Below, one piece after another: positions 16,972-28,429 of a DNA stretch of 64,000 nucleotides. Positions within the stretch are counted from its first letter, which is position 1. Each line of letters starts with the position of its first letter. Under the pieces are notes generated by a model. That model saw only the letters and a list, made by a program, of their open reading frames with translations, was not told where the DNA came from and ran no database searches. This stretch comes from Actinobacteria bacterium IMCC26103 (lineage in GTDB: Bacteria; Actinomycetota; Actinomycetes; Nanopelagicales; Nanopelagicaceae): NCBI GenBank assembly GCA_002284875.1, contig CP015604.1, positions 1,054,001 to 1,118,000 of the forward strand, in the 5' to 3' direction. A program made the position numbers and the translations under genes.

Positions 16972-18380
16972 TAACCAACAGCGCCTTCCATTTGCAGTTC
17001 AATCAGGCGGTTTAGCTCAAGTGCATATTCCATTGGAAGCTCACGCGCAATCGGTTCGATAAAGCCGCGAACAATCATCGCCATCGCTTCATCTTCAGTT
17101 AAGCCGCGTGACATCAGATAGAAGAGCTGGTCATCGCTGATCTTAGAAACTGTTGCTTCATGTCCCATCGAAACATCATCTTCGCGGATATCAACATATG
17201 GGTATGTGTCAGAGCGAGAGATCGTGTCAACTAGCAGAGCATCGCATTTGACTGTGCTCTTTGAGTGGTGTGCACCTTCCTGTACCTGGACAAGGCCGCG
17301 ATATGAAGTACGTCCGCCACCACGAGCAACTGATTTAGAGATCACAGATGAAGATGTGTAAGGAGCGGCGTGCACCATCTTGGCACCAGAATCTTGATGT
17401 TGACCAGGGCCGGCAAAGGCAAGTGACAAAGTTTCACCCTTTGCATGTGGACCCATCAACATAACTGCTGGGTACTTCATGGTGACCTTTGAGCCGATAT
17501 TGCCATCGACCCATTCCATAGTTGCGCCTTCGGCGCATGTGGCGCGCTTGGTAACTAAGTTGTAAACGTTGTTAGACCAGTTTTGGATTGTGGTGTAACG
17601 AACGCGGGCGCCCTTTTTAACAATGATTTCAACGACCGCTGAGTGAAGTGAATCTGATTTGTAAATTGGAGCAGTACAGCCTTCCACGTAATGGATATAC
17701 GAATCTTCATCGGCGATGATCAAGGTGCGTTCGAACTGGCCCATATTTTCAGTGTTGATGCGGAAATATGCCTGTAGTGGAATATCTACATGTACGCCCT
17801 TCGGGACATAGATAAATGAGCCACCTGACCAGGCAGCGGTATTTAGCGCAGCAAATTTATTATCGCCAACTGGGATAACCGAACCAAAATACTCTTTAAA
17901 TAACTCTGGGTGCTGTTTCAATCCGCTATCTGTATCAAGGAAGATAACGCCTTGTTTTTCCAAGTCTTCGCGAATTGAGTGATAAACAACTTCTGATTCG
18001 TATTGTGCGGCAACGCCTGAGACCAAGCGCTGCTTTTCAGCTTCTGGAATACCTAAGCGATCATAAGTATTTTTAATCTCATCTGGCAGATCATCCCAAG
18101 TCGCTGCCTGCTTCTCAGTTGAGCGAACGAAGTATTTGATGGTGTCGAAGAAGATTCCAGTCAGGTCAGAACCCCATGATGGCATCGGCTTCTTCTCAAA
18201 GAGTGATAAACCTTTTAGACGCAAATCTAACATCCACTGTGGTTCGCTCTTCTTCGATGAGATATCGCGTACTACTTCGTCGTTGATACCACGTCGTGAA
18301 TTTGCGCCCGCATCATTGCCGTCAGACCAGCCGTATTCGTAATTTCCAAGTCCGTCTAGTTCTGGGTGTGCAGTTGTCAT
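16971..18380 (-). CDS. sufB: Fe-S assembly scaffold SufB
   Basis: SufB is the main scaffold on which clusters are built. The 469-residue protein carries [25 protein letters not shown] and the C-terminal [13 protein letters not shown]. The start overlaps the sufR stop (ATGA). SufB genes can carry inteins in this phylum; none is present here, because the frame is continuous at the normal length. Confidence 0.97.
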   Translation of the reverse strand: MTTAHPELDGLGNYEYGWSDGNDAGANSRRGINDEVVRDISSKKSEPQWMLDLRLKGLSLFEKKPMPSWGSDLTGIFFDTIKYFVRSTEKQAATWDDLPDEIKNTYDRLGIPEAEKQRLVSGVAAQYESEVVYHSIREDLEKQGVIFLDTDSGLKQHPELFKEYFGSVIPVGDNKFAALNTAAWSGGSFIYVPKGVHVDIPLQAYFRINTENMGQFERTLIIADEDSYIHYVEGCTAPIYKSDSLHSAVVEIIVKKGARVRYTTIQNWSNNVYNLVTKRATCAEGATMEWVDGNIGSKVTMKYPAVMLMGPHAKGETLSLAFAGPGQHQDSGAKMVHAAPYTSSSVISKSVARGGGRTSYRGLVQVQEGAHHSKSTVKCDALLVDTISRSDTYPYVDIREDDVSMGHEATVSKISDDQLFYLMSRGLTEDEAMAMIVRGFIEPIARELPMEYALELNRLIELQMEGAVG

Positions 18381-19120
18381 GACCGCGCCTTTCCGGCTGT
18401 TAGTGGTTCTTTATTTTTGATTTTTGGGTTGAGATTGGGAATATAGGTAGTGCAGACTCCATCGCCGTGTGCGATGGTTGCCAAACGTTGAACATGTGTA
18501 CCGAGCAATTTAGAGAAAGCCTCTGTCTCTGCTTCGCAGAGTTGCGGAAATTCAGATGCAACGTGTGCGATTGGGCAATGGTGTTGGCATAACTCAACGC
18601 CTGCACCACGGGGTCCAGCACTTGCGGCATAACCTTGTTCAGTTAAGAAGGTAGCGAGCGCATCCAATTTTTGCGAACTCTTTGCTATAACGGGCGAGGC
18701 CTTACGTTCAATATCGTCAGCGCGCGATTGGGCGAAAGCCGTGACTAAATGTTCACCAGATTGCGCCGACATAAATTTAAGTGCTGCAACAGCCAAGTCA
18801 TCATATGAATGTTCAAACTTTTCGCGACCTTCATCGGTCATAACAAAAACCTTGGAAGGTCGACCGCGTCCGCGGGTAGATGAGATACGTGGCTCGCGCG
18901 CTTCTAATATTCCATCGGCTACGAGTAAATCTAGGTGGCGACGAATTCCTGCGGGAGTTAGCCCTAAACGCTTCCCCAGCGCGGCAGCTGTAGATGGACC
19001 ATTTTCGAGAACAGAGCGGCCGACGGCATCGCGAGTCCGCGGATCGTCACCGGTCTTTAGATCTGGCCCTCCATTTAATTTCACAACACTATTGTGTCGT
19101 AATTCGCTCCGCCTTTCCAC
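18377..19120 (-). CDS. sufR: SufR-like Fe-S-sensing repressor of the suf operon
   Basis: A DeoR/ArsR-type winged-helix regulator that heads the suf operon. The helix-turn-helix lies at about residues 35-70 ([24 protein letters not shown]), followed by a wing rich in Arg/Gly (RGRGRPSK). Cysteines at 178, 182, 195 and 223 in the C-terminal domain include the C-x12-C spacing (182/195) of known SufR cluster ligands. Loss of the cluster should relieve repression. The start is uncertain. GTG at 19120 is used here, while a GTG at 19084 is also possible because a palindrome likely to be the operator lies between them. Confidence 0.88.
   Translation of the reverse strand: MERRSELRHNSVVKLNGGPDLKTGDDPRTRDAVGRSVLENGPSTAAALGKRLGLTPAGIRRHLDLLVADGILEAREPRISSTRGRGRPSKVFVMTDEGREKFEHSYDDLAVAALKFMSAQSGEHLVTAFAQSRADDIERKASPVIAKSSQKLDALATFLTEQGYAASAGPRGAGVELCQHHCPIAHVASEFPQLCEAETEAFSKLLGTHVQRLATIAHGDGVCTTYIPNLNPKIKNKEPLTAGKARS
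19083..19100. promoter_or_regulatory. Candidate SufR operator palindrome
   Basis: The centre ACACTATTGTGT (19086-19097) is ACAC-N4-GTGT, and the outer bases extend the symmetry to 14 of 18 positions. As I recall, mycobacterial SufR binds an ACACT/TGTGA inverted repeat in front of its own gene; the arms here are similar. The site lies just inside the longest sufR frame, suggesting that transcription or translation begins nearby. Confidence 0.45.
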
Positions 19121-19142
19121 TCAGGGGCTGGGTGATTGGTCA

Positions 19143-19148
19143 TAGTCT
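19143..19148 (+). promoter_or_regulatory. -10 element of ctaA-tkt-pgi, leaderless type
   Basis: TAGTCT is followed by TAGGCC (6 bases) and the ctaA ATG. No Shine-Dalgarno is present. It lies in the 34-base gap to the divergent sufR. Confidence 0.58.
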
Positions 19149-19154
19149 TAGGCC

Positions 19155-20039
19155 ATGAGATTGCGCCGTTTCCTGTACTCAGCCTTGCTGACGCTGCAGG
19201 CGGGGTTGGTCCTAACCGGAGGTGCCGTCCGGTTAACCGGTTCAGGTCTGGGCTGCCCAACTTGGCCAGAGTGCACCGATGGTTCTTACACCCCTGTGCC
19301 TCACCAAGCCGAAGGTCAATTACACGCCTGGATTGAATTTGGAAATCGCTTATTAACTTTTGCCTTATTCGCAGCCGCTATCGCAGTGATCGCCCACGTT
19401 TTGATTACACGTCGCAAAGATCTACGAATACTTGCCTTCGGACAACTTCTGGGAATCTTGGGACAAGGCGTGCTTGGCGGAATAACAGTATTAAGCAATT
19501 TGCATCCGCTACCGGTGGCCGGCCATTTACTTCTTTCAATTGTATTGATTGCAGGAGCGACCTCTCTCAATGATCGCCGCGAACACCCAATTGTTCGAAT
19601 CAAAGATAATGACAAGCTAATCGCTAATCTATCCTTACTACATATCGCGCTAACTTTCTTTGTAATCGCCTTAGGAACCTTAGTGACAGGCAGCGGCCCA
19701 CATGCCGGAGATCTAAAAGCTCGTCGCTTTGGCTTTGATATTCGAACCGTTGCTTGGCTCCATGCCGATGCAGTTATTGCTCTATTGGGCCTTACCCTGG
19801 CTCTCTATATCGCATCTCGCGCCAGCAGGCTACACAGCCGGCGAATAACCATATTTGCAGTAATCGCACTATCGCAGGGCGCGATTGGTTATATCCAATA
19901 TTTCACCGGTATTCCTGAAATAATCGTGGCTGCGCATTTGTTGGGCGCCACCTTAGTTTGGATCGCAGCGTGGCGTATCCGTATTTCAATCACCACCACC
20001 CCCATCGATTCAGCCAACTCAGGAGAAAATAGAGAATGA
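19155..20039 (+). CDS. ctaA: Heme A synthase (CtaA/COX15 family)
   Basis: CtaA oxidises the methyl group of heme o to make heme a for cytochrome oxidase. The 294-residue membrane protein has about eight helices in two similar halves. Conserved histidines are visible at QLHAWIEFGNRL, AGHLLL, WLHADAV and AAHLLGA. It begins with a leaderless-type start and ends by overlapping the tkt start (ATGA). The heme O synthase gene ctaB, often next door in actinobacteria, is not here. Confidence 0.9.
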   Translation: MRLRRFLYSALLTLQAGLVLTGGAVRLTGSGLGCPTWPECTDGSYTPVPHQAEGQLHAWIEFGNRLLTFALFAAAIAVIAHVLITRRKDLRILAFGQLLGILGQGVLGGITVLSNLHPLPVAGHLLLSIVLIAGATSLNDRREHPIVRIKDNDKLIANLSLLHIALTFFVIALGTLVTGSGPHAGDLKARRFGFDIRTVAWLHADAVIALLGLTLALYIASRASRLHSRRITIFAVIALSQGAIGYIQYFTGIPEIIVAAHLLGATLVWIAAWRIRISITTTPIDSANSGENRE

Positions 20040-22087
20040 GTAACTTAGAGAACTGGTCGGCTCTCGATGAGCGCGCTGTCAGCTACGCCCGGGCCCTTGC
20101 GATGGATGCAGTTCAAAAAGCCGGACACGGCCACCCGGGTACTGCGATGTCACTTGCACCCGTTGCTTACAACTTATTTCAACGCCATTTAATTCATGAT
20201 CCAGCAGATCCAAAATGGTTGGGACGCGATCGCTTCGTGCTCTCTTGCGGTCACTCATCGTTAACTCTCTACATCCAACTCTTCTTCAGCGGCTATGGCC
20301 TAGAGATGGATGATTTGAAAGCATTTCGTACTTGGAACTCATTAACTCCGGGCCATCCTGAATATGGTCATACCGCAGGTGTTGAAATGACGACTGGGCC
20401 GCTGGGCGCCGGTATTGCAACTGCAGTTGGTATGGCGATGGCATCTCGTTACGAACGAGGCTTATTAGATCCAGGTGCTGCTGCTAACACATCGCTCTTT
20501 GATCACAATATTTGGGTAATTTGTTCAGATGGTGATCTGCAAGAGGGCGTAAGCAGCGAGGCATCATCTCTAGCAGGCACCCAAGAACTCGGAAACTTAA
20601 AAGTTATTTACGATGACAATCGAATCTCTATTGAAGGCGATACCCATGTTGCCTTTACCGAAGATGTTTCAGCGCGATATCGCGCCTACGGCTGGAACGT
20701 TATCGATGTGCCATCTGCCAGCGAAGGCAGCGTTGATCTAATTAAGTTAGATGCGGCGATTGTCGCTGCCAAATTAGAAATTGCCAAACCAACTTTGATT
20801 CGTATGAAATCTGTTATCGCTTGGCCGGCACCTAAGGCGCGCAATACCGCTGAGTCTCATGGTTCAGCCCTAGGTGCAGATGAAATCGCTGCCACTAAAA
20901 CTTTGCTTGGCCTAAATCCCGAAGAGCACTTTGCAATGCCAACAGAGGTACTAGCTCACGTGCGCGGTGCAAAAGATCGCGGAATTTCTCTCCATCAAAA
21001 GTGGAATAGTAAATTTGAGAAATGGCAGAAGGAGAACCCAGATCGCGCAACGCTGTTAAAGCGTTTAGTTGCTGGTGAATTACCAAAGGGTTGGGATAAC
21101 GAGCTTCCGCAATATCCAGCCGGAAAAGATGTGGCAACCCGTAAAGCATCCGGTGAAGTCATCGCCGCGATTGCCAAAGTTCTACCTGAATTCTGGGGTG
21201 GCTCGGCAGATTTAGCGGGCAGTAACAACACCGCTATTTCTAGCGCAGGATCTTTCTTGCCGGCATCTAGCGCAATGAAGGGTGCAAATCCTTACGGTCG
21301 CATGATCCACTTTGGAATCCGCGAACATGCGATGGGATCAATACTTAACGGAATTGCACTGCATGGCCTATCGCGATCGTTCGGTGGCACCTTTGCAGTA
21401 TTTAGCGATTACATGCGCCCCGCTGTTCGCCTGGCTGCGATTATGGATCTGCCAAGTATCTTTATTTGGAGCCACGATTCAATTGGTCTTGGTGAAGATG
21501 GTCCAACCCATCAACCGGTTGAACATTTAGCAGCGCTGCGCGCGATTCCGAACTTTGATGTGGTGCGCCCCGGTGATGCCAATGAAGTCCGTGAAGCCTG
21601 GAAGGTAATTCTGCAACGTCGAAAGCCTGCTGGCCTATTGCTCTCTCGCCAGAATTTGCCTGTAGTTGATCGTTCTACTCATGGCGATCTTTCACTTGTT
21701 GCAAAGGGTGCGTATATTTTAAAGGAGGCATCAGGTGCGCCAGATATCGTATTAATTGCTACTGGCTCTGAAGTCAGCGTTGCCTTGGCAGCCCAAGATC
21801 TGCTGGAATCAAAAGGTTTATCTACGCGCGTAGTAAGTGCGCCATGTCTGGAATGGTTTAACGAGACCGATAGTAAATATCGCGCCAAAGTTATCCCAAC
21901 TACAGCGAAGTTGCGCGTAAGTATCGAAGCCGGCATTGCACAAGGTTGGCGCGACTACATCGGCGATTCGGGAATTGCTATCTCGCTAGAACACTTTGGC
22001 GCATCGGCATCTGCTAGCAAACTATTTGCCGAGTTTGGATTTAGCCCTGATGCCATCGTCACTAAAATTACTACGGCGCTTAAATAA
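20036..22087 (+). CDS. tkt: Transketolase
   Basis: This thiamine-diphosphate enzyme moves two-carbon units between sugar phosphates in the non-oxidative pentose phosphate pathway. It has 683 residues. Landmarks are GHGHPGTAMSLAP (about 30-42), the TPP motif GDLQEGVSSEASSLAG, and MTTGPLGAGIATAVG in the N-terminal half, and IHFGIREHAMG with the pyrimidine-binding region in the second half. AGGAG precedes the ATG, which overlaps ctaA by 4 bases. pgi follows with a one-base overlap, where tal would be expected. Confidence 0.97.
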   Translation: MSNLENWSALDERAVSYARALAMDAVQKAGHGHPGTAMSLAPVAYNLFQRHLIHDPADPKWLGRDRFVLSCGHSSLTLYIQLFFSGYGLEMDDLKAFRTWNSLTPGHPEYGHTAGVEMTTGPLGAGIATAVGMAMASRYERGLLDPGAAANTSLFDHNIWVICSDGDLQEGVSSEASSLAGTQELGNLKVIYDDNRISIEGDTHVAFTEDVSARYRAYGWNVIDVPSASEGSVDLIKLDAAIVAAKLEIAKPTLIRMKSVIAWPAPKARNTAESHGSALGADEIAATKTLLGLNPEEHFAMPTEVLAHVRGAKDRGISLHQKWNSKFEKWQKENPDRATLLKRLVAGELPKGWDNELPQYPAGKDVATRKASGEVIAAIAKVLPEFWGGSADLAGSNNTAISSAGSFLPASSAMKGANPYGRMIHFGIREHAMGSILNGIALHGLSRSFGGTFAVFSDYMRPAVRLAAIMDLPSIFIWSHDSIGLGEDGPTHQPVEHLAALRAIPNFDVVRPGDANEVREAWKVILQRRKPAGLLLSRQNLPVVDRSTHGDLSLVAKGAYILKEASGAPDIVLIATGSEVSVALAAQDLLESKGLSTRVVSAPCLEWFNETDSKYRAKVIPTTAKLRVSIEAGIAQGWRDYIGDSGIAISLEHFGASASASKLFAEFGFSPDAIVTKITTALK

Positions 22088-23622
22088 TGATTGAACTTTC
22101 CGGTCCTTCACTTAGCGACATCGATCGCAAAAATCCTACTTATTTAACGCTAGCGGCCGCACATCCCCGATTAGCGGCTAAAGATCCCAACACTTGGGGG
22201 CCGCAGGCTGCACCTGAGGCTGCAATCAGACTAAATTGGGTAGATCTTGATGAAACTTCGCGCGATCTCTTACCGATCCTAGATGCACTTGCTGCAAAAT
22301 TTAGAGAGCGCACCGATTTAGTTCTTTGTGGAATGGGTGGTTCTTCCCTTGCCCCTGAAGTTATCGCTCAGACTTATGGCAAGAAAGTATTTATCTTAGA
22401 TTCAACCGATCCTGATTATCTGGCGCACGCGCTAACTGGCTCCCCCGCAGATTTGTTGGTAATCGTTAGCTCTAAATCTGGATCAACGATCGAGACATCA
22501 TCGCAAAGCGCCTTCTTTGAAAGCTATTTAACCAGCGCAAAGTTGGAGCCAACCGCACACATGTTATTTGTGACCGATCCCGGCTCTCCTTTAGATCTCG
22601 ATGTTCGCGCCAAGGGATACACAGTTATCAATGCTGATCCCAAAGTTGGTGGCCGCTTTAGCGCACTAACCGCATTTGGATTAACTCCAGCAACGTTGAT
22701 GGGCGTTGATGCCTCAATCTTGTTAGATCAAGCAGGTGACTTACGTTCACAGCTAGCGCAAGACCCAGTAACGGCACTTGATGTGGCCTACCTACTGCTT
22801 ACACAGAACGACCAATTCTTAGGATTTACAGATCATGGCTCTAGCTTTCCAGGGCTATCCGATTGGATTGAACAATTAATCGCTGAATCAACTGGTAAAA
22901 ACCAGATGGGTCGCTTGCCGATTGCAACTGAAGGTTTTCTTGAAGCCAAAGGTGGTGGGGCCTTCTCAATTGGTTTCGCACCAGGTGCAGATTTAACTGT
23001 CAAGGGCGAACTTGGCGAGCATTTCTTGTTCTGGGAATGGGTAACTGCCTTGATGAGCGCAGCCCTTGCAATAGATCCCTTCAACCAACCCAATGTCACC
23101 GAAGCAAAAGAAGCTACTTCATCGGTATTGCAAGAGTGGGATAACAAGCTGCCGGTGCTGCAGCCATCTGCAACTGATGACTATGTTGAAATATTTGGTG
23201 ATGGAAATACTCTGACTGCAGCGTTAAAGAATTTAATTGCGACAACTGATGCCGAAGGATATATCGCAATTATGGCTTATCTTGATCGCCGCGATGATTC
23301 TGCGATTAGCCAATTGCGAAGTATCTTGTCCAATAAATCCGGTCGTCCCGTCAGCTTTGGTTGGGGTCCGAGATTTCTACATTCAACTGGGCAGTTCCAT
23401 AAAGGTGGGCAACAAAACGGATCTTTCCTACAAATAACCGGCACAACCAAGAACGATTACTCGATTCCCGGCCGTCACTTTGGATTTACAACTTTGCTGA
23501 TGGCCCAAGCCCTTGGTGATTCACGCGCGCTGGCGGCAAGAAAATACCCGCTACTACGTCTTCACTTACTAGAACGTAATGCGGGTATATCCCAACTGCT
23601 TTCGGCAGCTAAAGCCCTTTAA
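22087..23622 (+). CDS. pgi: Glucose-6-phosphate isomerase
   Basis: It interconverts glucose 6-phosphate and fructose 6-phosphate. The 511-residue protein has two SIS domains: GMGGSSLAPE and VSSKSGSTIETSSQ bind the sugar phosphate, and DPKVGGRFSALTAFGL is the central catalytic motif. It resembles the isomerase half of transaldolase-isomerase fusions more than the classical E. coli type, but no transaldolase domain is attached. Its TAA is directly followed by the stop codon of rbpA on the other strand (no bases between). Confidence 0.9.
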   Translation: MIELSGPSLSDIDRKNPTYLTLAAAHPRLAAKDPNTWGPQAAPEAAIRLNWVDLDETSRDLLPILDALAAKFRERTDLVLCGMGGSSLAPEVIAQTYGKKVFILDSTDPDYLAHALTGSPADLLVIVSSKSGSTIETSSQSAFFESYLTSAKLEPTAHMLFVTDPGSPLDLDVRAKGYTVINADPKVGGRFSALTAFGLTPATLMGVDASILLDQAGDLRSQLAQDPVTALDVAYLLLTQNDQFLGFTDHGSSFPGLSDWIEQLIAESTGKNQMGRLPIATEGFLEAKGGGAFSIGFAPGADLTVKGELGEHFLFWEWVTALMSAALAIDPFNQPNVTEAKEATSSVLQEWDNKLPVLQPSATDDYVEIFGDGNTLTAALKNLIATTDAEGYIAIMAYLDRRDDSAISQLRSILSNKSGRPVSFGWGPRFLHSTGQFHKGGQQNGSFLQITGTTKNDYSIPGRHFGFTTLLMAQALGDSRALAARKYPLLRLHLLERNAGISQLLSAAKAL

Positions 23623-23961
23623 TTACTCATCATCTCCACGTAGCTTGCGAAGTGCATCTTCTAGAATCTTTGCACCCTCAGTATCAGTGCGACGTTCCTT
23701 TACATAGGCTAAATGCGTCTTATAAGGAATATTTACAACAGCCTTTGGTGGATTGTTGCGATCGCGACCGGCAGGTAGTCCGCACTTTGGACAATCCCAT
23801 TCAGCCGGAATGATTACCGTCTCTTCAACTGCAAATGAGGGACGGACTTCATGTCCCTTGCCACACCAGTATGAAACGGTTGCGCGTTCAATCTGATCAC
23901 CGCGTTCTGCCTCGCCCATTGGGCCGGCGCCGACACGACTTCCGCGAATTGCACTTGCCAT
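23623..23961 (-). CDS. rbpA: RNA polymerase-binding protein RbpA
   Basis: An actinobacterial general transcription activator that binds the principal sigma factor and RNA polymerase. The 112 residues include MASAIRGSRVGAGPMGEAERG at the start (the N-terminal tail and core interface), a zinc-ribbon-like core with CPKCG, and the C-terminal sigma-interaction domain (KTHLAYVKERRTDTEGAKILEDAL). AAGGG lies before the ATG. It follows secG by 3 bases at the end of the gap-pgk-tpiA-secG unit. Confidence 0.96.
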   Translation of the reverse strand: MASAIRGSRVGAGPMGEAERGDQIERATVSYWCGKGHEVRPSFAVEETVIIPAEWDCPKCGLPAGRDRNNPPKAVVNIPYKTHLAYVKERRTDTEGAKILEDALRKLRGDDE

Positions 23962-23964
23962 TTA

Positions 23965-24195
23965 TCAACCCTTCAAAACAAGACTTAGCGCGACAACGCC
24001 GCCGAACCAAATGCCACCAACAACGATAGTGATGCGATCTAGATTTCTCTCAACGACAGATGAACCGCCGTAGTTAGATGAGATTCCGCCGCCAAATAGA
24101 TCCGAAAGGCCTGAACCTTTTCCCTTATGGAGCAGAACGAGCAGGATCATCAAGATACTGGTGATGATCAACAAGATTGAGAGAGCTAGCGCCAC
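23965..24195 (-). CDS. secG: Preprotein translocase subunit SecG
   Basis: A 76-residue membrane protein of the SecYEG channel with two membrane helices (about 3-21 and 53-74) and the conserved linker HKGKGSGLSDLFGGG. It starts with GTG, preceded by AGGAG 9 bases upstream. Its place after tpiA is common in actinobacteria. Confidence 0.93.
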   Translation of the reverse strand: MALALSILLIITSILMILLVLLHKGKGSGLSDLFGGGISSNYGGSSVVERNLDRITIVVGGIWFGGVVALSLVLKG

Positions 24196-24253
24196 GATGT
24201 ATGACTCCTAAATTTATGAATAGAGCGTAAGGATACTAGATTCGGGCTGCGCC

Positions 24254-25033
24254 TTAGGCGCTTTCTGCCGCGTGGAACTTGGCGATCTTAGCCAATTCCT
24301 CAGGATCAAGGCTGGCTCCCCCGATGAGTGCGCCATCGACATCGGTCTGCTTCATGATCTCGTTGATATTAGATGACTTTACTGAGCCACCGTAAAGAAT
24401 GCGCATATTGGATGAGATATCGGCAGACCCGATTGATCCGATCTCTTCGCGGATCGCAGCACAAACTTCTTGCGCATCTTCCGGAGTTGCCGTCTTGCCG
24501 GTGCCGATCGCCCAGACTGGTTCGTAGGCAATTACGATCTTCTTCAGTTCTGGCTTAGTGAATCCTTCAAGGCCTGCGCGAACTTGGCGAATGACATGTG
24601 AAACATGAGCGCCTGATTCGCGGATTGAAAGTTCTTCGCCGACGCAGAAAATTGGAGTTAGCTCATTGGCTAAGGCCGCTTTAATTTTGCGATTTATAAG
24701 AGCATCATCTTCGTGATGGATGGCGCGACGCTCTGAATGGCCGATGACGACAAAGGTACAGCCAAGCTTTGCCAACATATGTCCTGAGATATCTCCGGTA
24801 AATGCTCCGCTGCTTTCCGGTGAAATATCTTGTGCCCCGTATAGCAAGCGCAGACGATCACCGTCGATCAATGTTTGGATGGAGCGAATATCGGTAAATG
24901 GCGGGATGATGGCAACGTCTACTGCGTCATAATCTTTATCATCGAGTGAGTAGACAAGTTTCTGGGCAACTGCAATCGCTTCGAGATGATTTAGATTCAT
25001 CTTCCAGTTACCTGCCATCAGCGGCTTACGCAT
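24254..25033 (-). CDS. tpiA: Triosephosphate isomerase
   Basis: It interconverts dihydroxyacetone phosphate and glyceraldehyde 3-phosphate. The TIM-barrel of 259 residues shows [11 protein letters not shown] (Asn and Lys of the active site), IGHSERR (catalytic His), [14 protein letters not shown] (catalytic Glu) and YGGSVKSSN (phosphate loop). AAAGGAG precedes the ATG. It lies 51 bases after pgk. Confidence 0.97.
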   Translation of the reverse strand: MRKPLMAGNWKMNLNHLEAIAVAQKLVYSLDDKDYDAVDVAIIPPFTDIRSIQTLIDGDRLRLLYGAQDISPESSGAFTGDISGHMLAKLGCTFVVIGHSERRAIHHEDDALINRKIKAALANELTPIFCVGEELSIRESGAHVSHVIRQVRAGLEGFTKPELKKIVIAYEPVWAIGTGKTATPEDAQEVCAAIREEIGSIGSADISSNMRILYGGSVKSSNINEIMKQTDVDGALIGGASLDPEELAKIAKFHAAESA

Positions 25034-25084
25034 GATCTACTCCTTTAATAGTTACTACAACAATACTAATGTGAAAATCTCTTG

Positions 25085-26287
25085 CTAAAGGCCTAAGGCG
25101 GTAAGCCCAGGTAGCTCTTTACCTTCTAGATACTCAAGGGATGCGCCACCACCTGTTGAGATATAACCGAAATCGCTATCGGCAAAACCCAGTGCGCGAA
25201 CCGCTGCTGCAGAATCACCGCCACCGACGACAGAAATACCAGAGACTTCAGTTAGCGCCTGTGCAACAACTTTGGTGCCATTTGCAAAAGCTGGAAATTC
25301 AAAGACTCCCATTGGCCCATTCCAGAAGACAGTCTTGCAACCACGAATTGCAGTAGCAAAAGCCTGCGCAGAATCCGGACCGATATCTAGCCCCATCTGA
25401 TCTGCTGGTATTGCATCTGCGCTAACTAAGGTTGCAGGTGAATCTGCGGCAAACTTTGGAGCCACGACAATATCGGTGGGCAGAACTAAGTTAACGCCTA
25501 AATCAGCTGCTTGCTTTATAAGACCTTTGACGGTGTTAATCAAATCAGTTTCTACTAATGAAGAACCAATCTCTTTGCCCTGTGCTGCCAAAAAGGTAAA
25601 GACCATGCCGCCACCAATGGCCATTACATCTACCTTGCTAAGCAAGTTTGAGATAACGCCGATCTTGTCAGAGACCTTGGCTCCCCCAAGAACAACTCCG
25701 TATGGACGTTCTGGGTTTTGAGTTAACTTCTTTAGTACTTCTACTTCAGCCGCAACCAATGTGCCGGCCACGTGTGGCAGAAGCTTTGGTAGATCAAATA
25801 CCGAAGCATGCTTACGGTGAACTGCGCCGAAACCATCACCAACGTAAAGATCTGCCAACTGAGCCAGTTCTTGCGCAAAGGCGCTGCGCTCTGACTCTTC
25901 CTTGGAAGTCTCCGCCGCTGAAAAACGAATGTTTTCAAGTAAGAGAACTTCGCCAGGTTTTAGCGCTTGCGCCTTGGCAGTTACATCTGTACCTGTTACA
26001 GCACCTGCAAATTTAACTTCGCTCCCAAGTAACTCTGCTAAACGCACCGCAACTGGGGCCAGCGATAACTCTGGCTTTGCTTCACCTTTTGGTCGACCAA
26101 GGTGTGCTGCGATAACGAGGCTTGCCCCATTTGCAATTAAAGTTTTGATAGTCGGCAGCGAGGCGCGGATGCGTCCATCATCTGTGATCTTTCCATCCTT
26201 TAACGGAACGTTTAGATCGCAGCGAAGAAAAACTCGCTGGCCGGCTACATCAAAACTTTGCAGCGTATTTGTTGGAGAATTTCCCAT
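25085..26287 (-). CDS. pgk: Phosphoglycerate kinase
   Basis: It makes ATP from 1,3-bisphosphoglycerate. The 400 residues carry [16 protein letters not shown] (substrate-binding), HLGRPKGE, and the C-terminal [13 protein letters not shown] nucleotide region. It lies 5 bases after gap and is co-transcribed with it. Confidence 0.97.
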   Translation of the reverse strand: MGNSPTNTLQSFDVAGQRVFLRCDLNVPLKDGKITDDGRIRASLPTIKTLIANGASLVIAAHLGRPKGEAKPELSLAPVAVRLAELLGSEVKFAGAVTGTDVTAKAQALKPGEVLLLENIRFSAAETSKEESERSAFAQELAQLADLYVGDGFGAVHRKHASVFDLPKLLPHVAGTLVAAEVEVLKKLTQNPERPYGVVLGGAKVSDKIGVISNLLSKVDVMAIGGGMVFTFLAAQGKEIGSSLVETDLINTVKGLIKQAADLGVNLVLPTDIVVAPKFAADSPATLVSADAIPADQMGLDIGPDSAQAFATAIRGCKTVFWNGPMGVFEFPAFANGTKVVAQALTEVSGISVVGGGDSAAAVRALGFADSDFGYISTGGGASLEYLEGKELPGLTALGL

Positions 26288-26292
26288 CTAAA

Positions 26293-27447
<1,155 letters not shown>

Positions 27448-28425
27448 CTAATTGAGAAGATCTGGTGAAAGACCGGCTTCAGTATCTGGAATTCCCAGCT
27501 CTCCCGCGCGTTTATCGGCCATCGCTAATAGGCGACGAATGCGTCCGGCGATTGCATCTTTGGTCATCGGAGGCGATGCAAGGGATCCTAACTCTTCCAA
27601 ACTCGCTTGGCCATGGCTGATACGTAACTCGCCCGCCTCTTTTAAGTGGTCAGGAATGGTTGGTCCCAAGATCTCCATTGCGCGTTGTACGCGTGCCGCA
27701 GCAGCAACTGCCGCGCGCGCCGAACGACGTAGATTTGCATCATCAAAGTTAGCTAAACGATTTGCGGTGGCGCGAACTTCGCGACGCATCCGACGTTCTT
27801 CCCAAGCCAGAACACTTTCATGCGCACCTAAGCGAGTAAGTAGAACGCCAATGGCATCGCCATCACGAATCACAACGCGATCAACGCCGCGCACCTCGCG
27901 CGCTTTGGCGGTAATTCCTAAACGACGTGCTGCGCCAACTAAAGCCAAGGCAGCTTCCGGTCCTGGGCAAGTTATCTCGAGTGAAGATGAGCGACCTGGT
28001 TCGGTTAGCGAACCATGTGCGACAAATGCGCCACGCCAGGCAGCTTCGGCATCACAAATATTTGCCGCAACAACTTGTGGTGGAAGGCCGCGGATTGGGC
28101 GACCGTTACTGTCGATTAAACCTGTCTGACGCGCTAGCGCATCTCCTGCTTCGATAACGCGGACTACATAGCGGCTTCCTTTACGAAGTCCGCTTGATGA
28201 GAGAACTGCTAAATCACTGTCGTGGCCGTAGATATCTGCGATATCTTTCTTTAAACGGCGCGCGCTCTGTGAAGTATCGAGTTCGACTTCAATCACAACT
28301 TTGCCGGCTGCGATATGAAGACCACCTGCAAAACGTAAGAGTGAAGATACTTCGGCTTTACGGCAGCATGGCTTAGTTACTGAGAGACGACTGAGTTCGT
28401 CCTTTACCGCTGCGGTCATTGCCAT
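27448..28425 (-). CDS. whiA: DNA-binding regulator WhiA
   Basis: WhiA is a Gram-positive regulator of division, with a LAGLIDADG-like fold plus a C-terminal helix-turn-helix. The 325 residues begin [14 protein letters not shown] and contain [19 protein letters not shown] and [30 protein letters not shown]. The HTH near the end includes [30 protein letters not shown] longer frame starts with TTG at 28437, overlapping yvcK, but the ATG at 28425 matches the family start. It closes the rapZ-yvcK-whiA trio. Confidence 0.95.
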   Translation of the reverse strand: MAMTAAVKDELSRLSVTKPCCRKAEVSSLLRFAGGLHIAAGKVVIEVELDTSQSARRLKKDIADIYGHDSDLAVLSSSGLRKGSRYVVRVIEAGDALARQTGLIDSNGRPIRGLPPQVVAANICDAEAAWRGAFVAHGSLTEPGRSSSLEITCPGPEAALALVGAARRLGITAKAREVRGVDRVVIRDGDAIGVLLTRLGAHESVLAWEERRMRREVRATANRLANFDDANLRRSARAAVAAAARVQRAMEILGPTIPDHLKEAGELRISHGQASLEELGSLASPPMTKDAIAGRIRRLLAMADKRAGELGIPDTEAGLSPDLLN

Positions 28426-28429
28426 GGGC

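Noticed and set aside
16971-18380. Intein in SufB
   Set aside because: Such insertions occur in some mycobacteria, but this frame is of normal length and continuous.
24249-24261. GCGCC-TTA-GGCGC inverted repeat at the tpiA stop codon
   Set aside because: A 5-bp stem with a 3-base loop and no T-run; probably chance, not a terminator.
27452-28129. Plus-strand open frame of 225 codons opposite whiA
   Set aside because: Fully antisense to a well-supported gene; Arg/Ser/Ala-rich composition typical of a shadow frame.
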